Shown: positions 1-5,608 of the stretch, piece by piece | Layout of the letters: every line of letters starts with the position of its first letter | Position numbering within the stretch: position 1 is the stretch's first letter | DNA from: Pyrodictiaceae archaeon | GTDB taxonomy: Archaea > Thermoproteota > Thermoprotei_A > Sulfolobales > Pyrodictiaceae | Direction of reading: 5' to 3' | DNA length: 5,989 bases | Assembly: GCA_027046105.1 (NCBI GenBank) | Contig: JALTZQ010000227.1 | Location: 28,782 to 34,770 of the forward strand | The notes under the pieces: model-generated | Told to the model about the DNA's origin: nothing | The model's input: only the letters and a program-made list of their open reading frames with translations | The model's database searches: none | Position numbers and translations under genes: made by a program

Positions 1-208
1 ATTGCTCGGGGATAGCCGACCCAGAATTCGCAGGCGTGGCCTCAGCTACAACTTTAGCAGTTACTTGTTTCTCAATGGCCTTCGAGTAGATTTTGCATTT
101 TTCAAATCTTTTAGTTAGACATGGGAAAACCAATGTATTAACATTCTTTTGTTGTATTTTGCAGAATACTACTCGTCCCCTACGTTCACCATAAGGACAC
201 GTCAACAA
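1..208 (-). CDS. Small four-cysteine (possible metal-binding) protein, C-terminus cut by the window edge
   Basis: Sixty-nine codons stay open from a TTG at 208 to the left edge, so the C-terminus lies outside the window. The predicted protein has cysteines at residues 4, 16, 30 and 38, in the settings CPYG, FC, PCL and EKC. A lysine/glutamate-rich segment follows (about 39-57), then an Ala/Ser/Pro-rich, probably flexible stretch (58-69). Four spaced cysteines suggest a zinc or iron-sulfur site, but I recognise no named family. An in-frame TGA lies just upstream (211-209), so the start is TTG 208 or TTG 205. A strong SD (GGAGG at 220-216, running into GGTGAT) favours 208. A TATA-like element about 40 bp upstream suggests its own promoter, although the membrane-protein gene ends only 66 bp before it. 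The opposite strand is open for only 28 codons and lacks a start signal. The gene is well supported as coding; its function is unknown. Confidence 0.72.
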   Translation of the reverse strand, partial: MLTCPYGERRGRVVFCKIQQKNVNTLVFPCLTKRFEKCKIYSKAIEKQVTAKVVAEATPANSGSAIPEQ

Positions 209-215
209 TCACCAT

Positions 216-220
216 CCTCC
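216..220 (-). promoter_or_regulatory. Strong SD of the four-cysteine gene
   Basis: The minus strand reads GGAGGATGGTGAT immediately before tandem TTG codons at 208 and 205. It combines GGAGG, 7 nt from the first TTG, with an overlapping GGTGAT that matches the crenarchaeal anti-SD. This site decides the start of a gene that has no ATG nearby. Confidence 0.6.
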
Positions 221-242
221 ACCAGAGGGGTCATTTTTCCCA

Positions 243-252
243 CTGTTAATAG
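243..252 (-). promoter_or_regulatory. Candidate TATA box for the four-cysteine gene
   Basis: CTATTAACAG on the minus strand is centred about 40 bp upstream of the TTG start. The same distance separates the TATA-like elements of porG and the RHH gene from their starts. Transcription would begin near 222 and give a leader of about 14 nt that contains the SD. The prediction rests only on sequence resemblance and spacing. Confidence 0.35.
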
Positions 253-274
253 TTTGTTAACGTTACTGGATACT

Positions 275-958
275 TTAGGTTGGCCGCTCTTTTGCCATCC
301 AATGAAATCCTAGTGTTGCCATAAATGCTGGTATCACACCTCCAATAGCATACCAGAGACCCAACGTAGCTGGTCCCATACCTTTCGCAATTGAATATGT
401 TGGCAATGTAAATGCATGAAGCAAGAAAGCAAGCGATATAGTTAATGCACCAAGACTGCCAGTGGGTCTAGCTATATTTACTAGCATGTAAAAGCCAAGC
501 AAGAGGGATGTTGGTATGAGTATACCTAATACACGACCTATGCTGCTAACTAGCAATAAGTGTGATGGTTCTGGTATCTTGCTTAAAATATTAATGTCTA
601 TTGTAAATACTGTACCTGCAGCAGTTATGAGGGCTGGTACGCCCCAGTAAACCCATTTATCCTCTATACCAGCAAGCTCGAGAATCATGAGAAGCTGAGC
701 CGTTGCCCAGAGTATTATGAATATGCCACGAATAGCATCAAGGATATAGTGTTCCTTGCTTCCATAAAATGCTGCCTTAACATCAATTCTCCAGTTTATG
801 AAGCCTTCCATAAATGATTGTATAGCGACAAATATAAGACCAACCGCTAACCAGGCTACTGCACGATTGCCACTATGCTGATAAATACGTATACCAAATG
901 TAGACGCTACTAAGATTATTAAACCCGTGGCTATTGGGTAAATTATCTCGACGGACAT
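275..958 (-). CDS. Seven-transmembrane integral membrane protein of unknown function
   Basis: The protein is 227 aa and mostly hydrophobic, with seven predicted membrane helices at about residues 5-24, 33-52, 71-94, 102-121, 134-161, 167-188 and 195-220. Basic residues concentrate in the loop after helix 1 (R24, R32), the loop after helix 5 (R164) and the C-terminal MAKERPT tail. By the positive-inside rule this gives an N-out, C-in topology, as in seven-helix sensor or receptor-like modules. The longest loop (about 53-70) would face outward and carries mixed charges. There is no signal peptide, no soluble catalytic domain, and no haem or metal motif that I recognise. The ATG at 958 is backed by a GGAGGG SD 6 nt upstream. 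The gene is separated from the GPN GTPase by 129 bp, so it probably starts a new transcription unit. It might be a sensor, a transporter or a respiratory-membrane subunit; I cannot choose among these. Confidence 0.8.
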   Translation of the reverse strand: MSVEIIYPIATGLIILVASTFGIRIYQHSGNRAVAWLAVGLIFVAIQSFMEGFINWRIDVKAAFYGSKEHYILDAIRGIFIILWATAQLLMILELAGIEDKWVYWGVPALITAAGTVFTIDINILSKIPEPSHLLLVSSIGRVLGILIPTSLLLGFYMLVNIARPTGSLGALTISLAFLLHAFTLPTYSIAKGMGPATLGLWYAIGGVIPAFMATLGFHWMAKERPT

Positions 959-964
959 GACTTT

Positions 965-970
965 CCCTCC
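965..970 (-). promoter_or_regulatory. SD of the seven-TM protein gene
   Basis: GGAGGG on the minus strand ends 6 nt before the ATG at 958. This is ideal spacing and fixes the start of the membrane protein. Confidence 0.6.
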
Positions 971-1040
971 ATAGTATAGTCGTTATCTAACCTAGTACCG
1001 TTAACAGTAATACAACGGAAACATTTCCCTTCAAAAGCAT

Positions 1041-1079
1041 AGACATATAGGATGTTAACGATAATACCCCGCTATGTCT
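1041..1079. repeat. 7-bp inverted repeat between the GPN GTPase and the seven-TM gene
   Basis: AGACATA at 1041-1047 is the exact reverse complement of TATGTCT at 1073-1079, with 25 nt between them. An AG/CT pair can extend the stem past a one-base bulge. The repeat begins 9 bp beyond the GPN stop codon. In the minus-strand transcript it could fold as a hairpin, followed by a short TTTT, so a 3'-end or terminator role is possible. It also lies upstream of the seven-TM gene, where it could act as an operator. A single 7-bp match can arise by chance. Confidence 0.3.
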
Positions 1080-1087
1080 CTTACACC

Positions 1088-1882
1088 TTAAAGGCGCGGA
1101 TTAGGTTCCTCTGTAAGAAAATCCTCTCCACCTGCAAGTACTTGTTGTAATACAGCGTAGAGGTCTTCCAGCCCATAGCCAGAAACTGCTGATACAAATT
1201 TCAATAGCTCCTCTATTCTTGATTCCTCCGGCATCATAGCCTCCAATGATCGTAACAATGCATCTGCGACACTATATTCCACATCTTCTTTTAGCAATTC
1301 CTGGTGAAAGAATGCTGGGTCTCTTAACATTGCCTCAACGTACTCCATTCTATCCCTATTCAAGAGGTCAGCCTTTGATATAGCTATGACTTGAGGTAGT
1401 CTTAGTCTTGCCCGTACTGCTAGTGCCAAGAAAAGAGATGAAGCCAGGCTTGAAGGTCTTGAGGCAAATACTGAGTCTATTAGAAACACTGAGACCACAC
1501 GATAGCCTTCTACAAGTGAGCGGACTACTTCGGGCCCCGTTTGGCGAAAAGCAAGAAGTTCCATCTGGCCTGGAGTATCTACAAGAACATAGTTGGCCTT
1601 ATAGTTCTCGATTTCTTCTCTTATTCTATCTACATGATTTACTAGTAGGTCTACAGATGCTATCAATGCGCCATTCGGGCCTAATTTATATTTAACCATA
1701 ACATCACGTGCTTCGACATAATTACGGGCATCCACATCTGGCTCATAAGGTAGCCATTCTGCAGCAGGATCAAGGTTAACGCGTACTGCCGATAACTCGT
1801 TATATTCCAACCAGTCACCAAAAGCATCTACAAGGTGTGATTTTCCACTTCCTGCGGGACCAACAAATACTATAAAGTACAT
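1088..1882 (-). CDS. GPN-loop GTPase (archaeal Gpn/Npa3-type)
   Basis: This is a 264-aa cytosolic P-loop GTPase of the GPN family. The P-loop GPAGSGKS is at residues 8-15, the diagnostic Gly-Pro-Asn insertion at 68-70, and the Walker B/G3 motif DTPGQ at 102-106. The guanine-specificity motif is SKAD at 169-172 and a G5-like SAVSG lies at 231-235. The length matches the roughly 250-aa archaeal members, which are known to form homodimers in which the GPN loop contacts the partner's nucleotide. The eukaryotic relatives GPN1-3 take part in assembly and nuclear import of RNA polymerase II; the archaeal role is not settled. The ATG at 1882 is only 13 bp after the porB stop, with AGGGAG 9 nt upstream, so it is probably co-transcribed as the last gene of the por operon. 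The C-terminal tail is acidic and proline-containing (252-264). The family assignment is secure; its link to the oxidoreductase is only contextual. Confidence 0.95.
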   Translation of the reverse strand: MYFIVFVGPAGSGKSHLVDAFGDWLEYNELSAVRVNLDPAAEWLPYEPDVDARNYVEARDVMVKYKLGPNGALIASVDLLVNHVDRIREEIENYKANYVLVDTPGQMELLAFRQTGPEVVRSLVEGYRVVSVFLIDSVFASRPSSLASSLFLALAVRARLRLPQVIAISKADLLNRDRMEYVEAMLRDPAFFHQELLKEDVEYSVADALLRSLEAMMPEESRIEELLKFVSAVSGYGLEDLYAVLQQVLAGGEDFLTEEPNPRL

Positions 1883-1895
1883 GGTTATATGCTCC

Positions 1896-2840
1896 CTACT
1901 CTTCCACAGGACCTATCGCTTGTTCACCAACCCACTTATTTATCTCCTCTACGTACTTGTCGACCATCTCTTGTATTTTGTTAATTTCATCATCAGTAAG
2001 ATGGCGGAATCTTCCCTGCAGCCTTAGATAATGCTTGACATGCTTTCTTTTAGGCACCTTTGTTGTAACCCTAGGCTTTCCCTCAATAACTTCCAGATTT
2101 ACCCACATACCTGTTTGCACTGCTAGCCGTGCGACCTCTATTGTCTTATCCGATGCTATTCGCCAGCCTGGTGTACATGGCGAAAACACATGGATCAAAC
2201 TAGGTCCATTAGTCTCATAGGCTTTACGGAATTTTTCAACCATGTCTACGGGGTAGGCAGGATTTGCTGTTGCAACATATGGTATTCTGTGGGCAAGTGC
2301 TATCGTAATTATATCCTTTTTAGGCCTCCATTCACCTCGCCATTTCTTACCAACTGGTGTCGTAGTGGTCCATGCACCGTATGGTGTGGCGCTGCTACGT
2401 TGTATACCAGTATTCATATAGGCTTCATTGTCATAAACCACATACATTACATTATGACCACGCTCAAGCATACCGCTAAGGCTTTGTAGGCCAATATCGA
2501 AAGTACCGCCATCACCTGCTATTGCTACCACCTTTATCTTTTTGTCTTTACTAATCACACCCTTCCTTTGAAGAGCCTTTATGGCTGCTTCTATGCCAGA
2601 AGCCACAGCACCAGCATTTTCAAAGGCTAAATGTATCCATGGATTCATCCATGATGTACGCGGGAACAATGTTGTTGTTACCTCAACGCAGCCAGTAGCC
2701 ATTGCAATAATTGTGTTTTTGCTTACCACCTTCATTAGATGCCTCATTACCAGAGCTGCGCCACATCCTTGGCACATTGCATGGCCTGGAGCAAACCTTT
2801 CTTCCCGTGGTATATCCCAAATAGTCTTGTATGGGGCCAT
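1896..2840 (-). CDS. porB: Pyruvate (2-oxoacid):ferredoxin oxidoreductase, beta subunit
   Basis: This subunit binds thiamine diphosphate (TPP) and one [4Fe-4S] cluster; here the 2-oxoacid is decarboxylated and electrons pass toward ferredoxin. From the ATG at 2840 the protein is 314 aa, normal for the family. The conserved CxGC motif supplies C23 and C26, with C51 (TGCVE) and C202 (SPCTPGW) completing the family's cluster ligands. The TPP/Mg site is GDGG at 109-112 with DNEAYMNTGIQ starting at 137. The frame is also open to a TTG at 2882, which would add 14 residues and overlap porA by 17 bp. That TTG has no SD, whereas the ATG at 2840 is preceded by GGGGATGAT and starts 25 bp after the porA stop, so I chose it. 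No catalytic residue is missing. Substrate choice (pyruvate or a branched 2-oxoacid) cannot be fixed from beta alone. Confidence 0.95.
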   Translation of the reverse strand: MAPYKTIWDIPREERFAPGHAMCQGCGAALVMRHLMKVVSKNTIIAMATGCVEVTTTLFPRTSWMNPWIHLAFENAGAVASGIEAAIKALQRKGVISKDKKIKVVAIAGDGGTFDIGLQSLSGMLERGHNVMYVVYDNEAYMNTGIQRSSATPYGAWTTTTPVGKKWRGEWRPKKDIITIALAHRIPYVATANPAYPVDMVEKFRKAYETNGPSLIHVFSPCTPGWRIASDKTIEVARLAVQTGMWVNLEVIEGKPRVTTKVPKRKHVKHYLRLQGRFRHLTDDEINKIQEMVDKYVEEINKWVGEQAIGPVEE

Positions 2841-2865
2841 TGGATCATCCCCTAGGGAACCATCC

Positions 2866-4101
2866 CTAGCCACGTACTCCAAAGAAAATTGTACGTGTAC
2901 TGCTTACGCCTCTCTCCACATGGTTTATTAGTATCTTGTACATTTCTATAACCTCTTCCACAAATATATCCCTGCCACCTAGACCATGGATAAAACTTAC
3001 CATTGGTTTATGTATTCCACGAACAGCTAAAGAAGTAGCTACATCATTGAATAATGGGCCCTCAACTGCTGCGCCCTGTGCCACTGCTCTATCTAATACC
3101 GCTACACCTTCTACATTTTCAATATATCTTGCTACCTCTTCTGCCGGAAATGGTCTATACACGCGCATCTTTATCATCCCTACCCGAATACCTTCCTTAC
3201 GTAATCTACGGACTGCAGCCTTTACAAGACTTGATGTTGCACCAAGCGTTACCATTACATATCTTGCATCATCAACCATATATGGCTCAACGAGACCGTA
3301 GGTTCTACCAAATCGTTTACCATACTCTTTACCAACTTCCTCGATTATTGTACCGGCCCTTCGTAACGCTTCTATAACTTGCATCTTAATCTCATAGTAC
3401 CATGCTGGAGAAGCAAGAACACCCATTGTTATAGGTTTGTCAGGATCTAGGATAGGTCTATAGCCTCTAGGCCTTCTATAGGCGAATGAAAGTACTTCAT
3501 CACGAGGTGGGAGTATTAGAGGCTCAACAGTATGGCTCAAAATATAGCCGTCAAGAGTCACCATTACCGGCAATAACACGTCTGGATGCTCAGCTATACG
3601 ATATGCTTGTACAATGTTATCGTAAACTTCTTGCACATTTTCACTAAATATTATTACCCAACCCGTGTCACGTGCACTCATGGCATCCGAGTAATCATTC
3701 CATATATTTATTGGTGCGCTAAGAGCACGAGTAGCTAACGCCATAACTACGGGTTGTCGTAAACCGCTTGCAATCCAAAGTATTTCATGCATAAGTTCTA
3801 GACCTTGCGATGAAGTCGCTGTAAAGGCTCTTGCACCGGTTGCCGCAGCTGCAACAACAGCGATTAGTGCAGGATGCTCGCTTTCAACATGTATCATTTC
3901 CGCATCTAGTTCTCCATTAGCTATTAGTTCGGCCAATTTCTCGGCTATTTGAACTTGAGGAGTTATGGGATAAACTGCCGCCACATCAATATCAACATCC
4001 CTTGCTGCATAAGCTGCTGCATGATTGCCCGTACTGGCTATTCTCTTCTGATCAATCTCTTTACTAGATTCCTTATCGGATACAATCCTGGCTTGAATCA
4101 T
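2866..4101 (-). CDS. porA: Pyruvate (2-oxoacid):ferredoxin oxidoreductase, alpha subunit
   Basis: The alpha subunit forms the active site together with beta and contributes to TPP and 2-oxoacid binding. Using the second ATG (4101) it is 411 aa, close to the usual 390-410. The N-terminal pyrimidine-binding domain shows YPITPQ at 44-49, ESEHP at 73-77 and GARAFTATSSQGLE at 89-102. The active-site stretch NDYSDAMSARDTGW is at 135-148. The C-terminal transketolase-like domain runs from about residue 230 to the end, with the typical GLGGRD at 373-378. An ATG at 4107 would add two residues, but it abuts the SD GGTGA (4112-4108); the ATG at 4101 lies 6 nt beyond that SD and is the better start. The SD contains the porD stop codon, so translation of the two genes is probably coupled. 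The paralogous VorA has the same architecture, so 2-oxoisovalerate remains possible as substrate. Confidence 0.94.
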   Translation of the reverse strand: MIQARIVSDKESSKEIDQKRIASTGNHAAAYAARDVDIDVAAVYPITPQVQIAEKLAELIANGELDAEMIHVESEHPALIAVVAAAATGARAFTATSSQGLELMHEILWIASGLRQPVVMALATRALSAPINIWNDYSDAMSARDTGWVIIFSENVQEVYDNIVQAYRIAEHPDVLLPVMVTLDGYILSHTVEPLILPPRDEVLSFAYRRPRGYRPILDPDKPITMGVLASPAWYYEIKMQVIEALRRAGTIIEEVGKEYGKRFGRTYGLVEPYMVDDARYVMVTLGATSSLVKAAVRRLRKEGIRVGMIKMRVYRPFPAEEVARYIENVEGVAVLDRAVAQGAAVEGPLFNDVATSLAVRGIHKPMVSFIHGLGGRDIFVEEVIEMYKILINHVERGVSSTRTIFFGVRG

Positions 4102-4107
4102 GAACAT

Positions 4108-4114
4108 TCACCTT
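4108..4114 (-). promoter_or_regulatory. porA SD overlapping the porD stop codon
   Basis: The minus strand reads AAGGTGA, whose last three bases are the TGA stop of porD. GGTGA matches the crenarchaeal SD core and stands 6 nt from the ATG at 4101. The ribosome that finishes PorD therefore sits on the PorA initiation signal. Confidence 0.6.
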
Positions 4115-4437
4115 GTCTCAGGAACCATTGTTATAGCTTTAACTGGACATTCATTTGCACAAATGCCGCAACCCTTACAGTAATCATAACTGACTTGATA
4201 ACTTACTTTAAACTTCTTTCCTGATTTGGTTACGTATTCACCCTCAATCTCAATTATTGCACCATCTGGACAATAAACCCAGCATAAACGACATCTAATA
4301 CACTTATCTTGATCAATAATAGGTCTATACGTACGCCAGGAATGCATTTTATTCTCCGCAGTGCTACCTGGCCATGGCACAATACCGCCTATGGGCACAT
4401 CACGCCACGTCCTAAGTTCAGAGGGTCTCTTAACCAA
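4108..4437 (-). CDS. porD: Pyruvate (2-oxoacid):ferredoxin oxidoreductase, delta (ferredoxin-like) subunit
   Basis: This small electron-transfer subunit carries two [4Fe-4S] clusters and relays electrons from the beta-subunit cluster to ferredoxin. From the TTG at 4437 the protein is 109 aa, the usual size. The clusters are bound by CxxCxxCxxxCP motifs at C46, C49, C52, C56 and at C87, C90, C93, C97. The N-terminal lead-in, with TWRDVPIGG and WRTYRPIID, resembles that of archaeal PorD. In-frame GTG (4479) and ATG (4470) codons exist upstream, but they would put the start inside porG, have no SD, and add a hydrophobic MTLLLWGEFF-like segment not expected here. GGGGTGA at 4454-4448, made partly from the porG stop, lies 10 nt before the TTG, so I prefer TTG. 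Function is certain; the start is moderately so. Confidence 0.92.
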   Translation of the reverse strand: MVKRPSELRTWRDVPIGGIVPWPGSTAENKMHSWRTYRPIIDQDKCIRCRLCWVYCPDGAIIEIEGEYVTKSGKKFKVSYQVSYDYCKGCGICANECPVKAITMVPETR

Positions 4438-4447
4438 GGGGAAGAAT

Positions 4448-4454
4448 TCACCCC
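4448..4454 (-). promoter_or_regulatory. porD SD overlapping the porG stop codon
   Basis: GGGGTGA on the minus strand ends with the TGA stop of porG and precedes the preferred TTG start of porD by 10 nt. It is the same stop-in-SD arrangement as at the porD/porA junction, and it supports the short form of PorD. Confidence 0.5.
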
Positions 4455-5023
4455 ACAACAGTAACGTCATATGCTTCACGTACTATGCGTGTGTTCTTTT
4501 CAGCTAAGTCGCGTGAACGTTCAAGAAATCTTTCAAAAATAGTTTCCTCAACCGAAGTAAGAGAGACTACGTTTACGGCACGGACAAGCGCTCCTATCAT
4601 GGCTGTATTAACTATCGGTACACCTAAATATTTCAATGCTATTTCAGTGGCATCCACAACAGCTACATGCTCTGGTGGCGTAAAGCCTTGCTGCTGAAGC
4701 CACTGTTTAGTTTCATCTAGGCTTCGTTTGGTATTAATTACTAAGTATCCATTATGCTTAAGGCCTCTCATGAATACTTCGGGCGGCAGATAGGGGTCTA
4801 AGACGACAACAATATCTGGGCTCATAATCGGTTCACGCTCCAAGATGGGCTCTTCATCGATCCTTGTAAAAGCAAGAACAGGGGCACCGCGCCTTTCAGC
4901 ACCATATTCGGGAAATGCAAGTGCATACTTGCCTTCCTTGATCGCTGCTTCCGCCAATATTTCTGCTGCTGTTACAGCACCTTGACCTCCTCTGCCATGC
5001 CATCTTACTTCGAGTCGGTGCAA
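4448..5023 (-). CDS. porG: Pyruvate (2-oxoacid):ferredoxin oxidoreductase, gamma subunit
   Basis: PorG is the structural Rossmann-like subunit that, in the family, corresponds to domain III of fused pyruvate:ferredoxin oxidoreductases and helps hold CoA. It is 191 aa, a normal length. The signature RWHGRGGQGAVTAAEIL starts at residue 7, and FPEYGAERRGAPV starts at 38. The start is a TTG at 5023: a TAG is in frame just upstream (5029-5027) and no ATG occurs before residue 67, well past the signature, so TTG is forced. A weak SD (GGGAT at 5033-5029) stands 5 nt away. It is the first gene of the porGDAB order known from Thermotoga and Thermococcales. Its promoter lies in the divergent region shared with the plus-strand 122-aa gene. 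In Thermococcales the gamma subunit is shared between POR and VOR; only one set of alpha, beta and delta is visible here. Confidence 0.94.
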   Translation of the reverse strand: MHRLEVRWHGRGGQGAVTAAEILAEAAIKEGKYALAFPEYGAERRGAPVLAFTRIDEEPILEREPIMSPDIVVVLDPYLPPEVFMRGLKHNGYLVINTKRSLDETKQWLQQQGFTPPEHVAVVDATEIALKYLGVPIVNTAMIGALVRAVNVVSLTSVEETIFERFLERSRDLAEKNTRIVREAYDVTVVG

Positions 5024-5049
5024 CCCCTATCCCGGACTAATCAACATGA

Positions 5050-5078
5050 TTGTCCACAAGAATTAATACTTGTCCACA
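5050..5078. promoter_or_regulatory. Direct-repeat operator candidate flanking the por TATA box
   Basis: TTGTCCACA occurs at 5050-5058 and again at 5070-5078, exactly 20 bp apart start to start, about two helical turns. The first copy also forms a short dyad, TTGT-CC-ACAA. The 11 bp between them hold the AT-rich sequence predicted to be the TATA box of the minus-strand por operon. A protein bound to both copies would sit on one DNA face and cover the BRE/TATA region. A related inverted copy, TTGGACAA, lies at 5143-5150 just inside the divergent gene. No regulator can be assigned from the sequence. Confidence 0.5.
5061..5070 (-). promoter_or_regulatory. Candidate TATA box of the porGDAB-GPN operon
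   Basis: The minus strand reads AGTATTAATT, centred about 42 bp upstream of the porG TTG and preceded by purine-rich ACAAG, which could serve as a BRE. Transcription would start near 5039 and give a leader of roughly 16 nt containing GGGATAGGGG. The element is AT-rich on both strands and might also serve the divergent plus-strand gene. Confidence 0.45.
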
Positions 5079-5136
5079 GTCTTGGGGAGAGTAGTATTGT
5101 TATTTTAGCTCTGGTATATAGAGTGTTGAGAGGGGT

Positions 5137-5505
5137 ATGGTATTGGACAAGAGTGACTCGAAGAAACTAATACCGGTGCGCGTAAGTGACATACGCGACC
5201 TAGCGAGAATTGCTGCTAGCATAGTAAGTCTGGGTCAAGTTGCATATATCGTTAGATTTCGATCAAATAACAAAACTGTTTATGGATTAATAGCGGTTCT
5301 ACGAGACTATTATAATCTATATGGTTTACCAATGCTATACTACTACGTGGATGATAGAGGAAGACTAGGTAACGGTAACTACTTGCTCGTTAAAGTAGAT
5401 GAACAAGGTGAGCACATAGAGTTAGCTCAATCTACAAGGCCAGGATGGGTGCCGATCCCTATAATAGATATAGCTGAAAAACCAGCTTTCTTCCCCAACA
5501 TATAA
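5137..5505 (+). CDS. Conserved-looking hypothetical protein, 122 aa
   Basis: I do not recognise this protein. It is soluble, with no signal peptide, membrane helix or cysteine cluster. Residues 17-32 (SDIRDLARIAASIVSL) look helical. From about 34 to 90 it alternates short hydrophobic strands with polar turns: AYIVRFRS, TVYGLIAVL, a tyrosine-rich LPMLYYYVDD and NYLLVKVDE. This suggests a small alpha/beta or beta-sheet fold. It ends in a proline-rich tail, WVPIPIIDIAEKPAFFPNI. The ATG at 5137 is the first possible start in this frame near the SD-like GAGAGGGG (5128-5135). It diverges from porG over 113 bp that contain the direct repeat, so the two units may be co-regulated. The codon pattern and composition look like a real gene and resemble the neighbours. 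Its function, and whether it relates to the oxidoreductase, are unknown. Confidence 0.75.
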   Translation: MVLDKSDSKKLIPVRVSDIRDLARIAASIVSLGQVAYIVRFRSNNKTVYGLIAVLRDYYNLYGLPMLYYYVDDRGRLGNGNYLLVKVDEQGEHIELAQSTRPGWVPIPIIDIAEKPAFFPNI

Positions 5506-5565
5506 TCACATGGATCTAAGAGAAGCAATGGAAACAGTGGAAGACGTAACACACCCTCCCCTCTC

Positions 5566-5573
5566 TTATAAAT
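5566..5573 (+). promoter_or_regulatory. TATA box of the RHH gene
   Basis: TTATAAAT is a near-consensus archaeal TATA element centred 39 bp before the GTG start at 5609. It predicts transcription from about 5596 and a leader of about 13 nt that contains the SD GGTGA. It is the clearest promoter in the window and separates this gene from the 122-aa gene upstream. Confidence 0.55.
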
Positions 5574-5598
5574 CTTTTATCACTATTAGATTATGGAC

Positions 5599-5603
5599 GG
5601 TGA
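5599..5603 (+). promoter_or_regulatory. SD of the RHH gene
   Basis: GGTGA ends 5 nt before the GTG at 5609. It decides the start: the in-frame ATG at 5510 lies upstream of the TATA box and has no comparable SD. Confidence 0.6.
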
Positions 5604-5608
5604 ATACC

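Noticed and set aside
3..89. Plus-strand open frame at the left edge ending in TAG at 87-89
   Set aside because: It is only 28 codons and lies antisense to the better-supported four-cysteine gene, which has an SD, a TATA-like element and a longer open frame. The alanine-rich translation looks like a shadow.
2841..2882. Longer PorB starting from a TTG at 2882
   Set aside because: It has no SD and overlaps porA by 17 bp. The ATG at 2840 has GGGGATGAT upstream and gives a family-typical N-terminus.
4438..4479. Longer PorD from a GTG at 4479 or ATG at 4470
   Set aside because: Both starts overlap porG, lack an SD and add a hydrophobic segment not expected in PorD. GGGGTGA points to the TTG at 4437. 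The ATG at 4470 cannot be fully excluded.
1408..4697. Several plus-strand open frames opposite the por and GPN genes
   Set aside because: All are antisense to genes with unmistakable family motifs, lack promoter or SD signals, and have low-complexity or Cys/Ser-rich shadow translations.
4982..5170. 62-codon plus-strand frame across the porG start and the intergenic region
   Set aside because: It covers the por promoter and the direct repeat and overlaps the 5' ends of two better genes. It is a chance open frame.
5510..5608. N-terminal extension of the RHH protein from an ATG at 5510
   Set aside because: The extension spans the TATA box and SD of the gene, has no SD of its own, and would put 33 unrelated residues before the strand that must begin the RHH fold.
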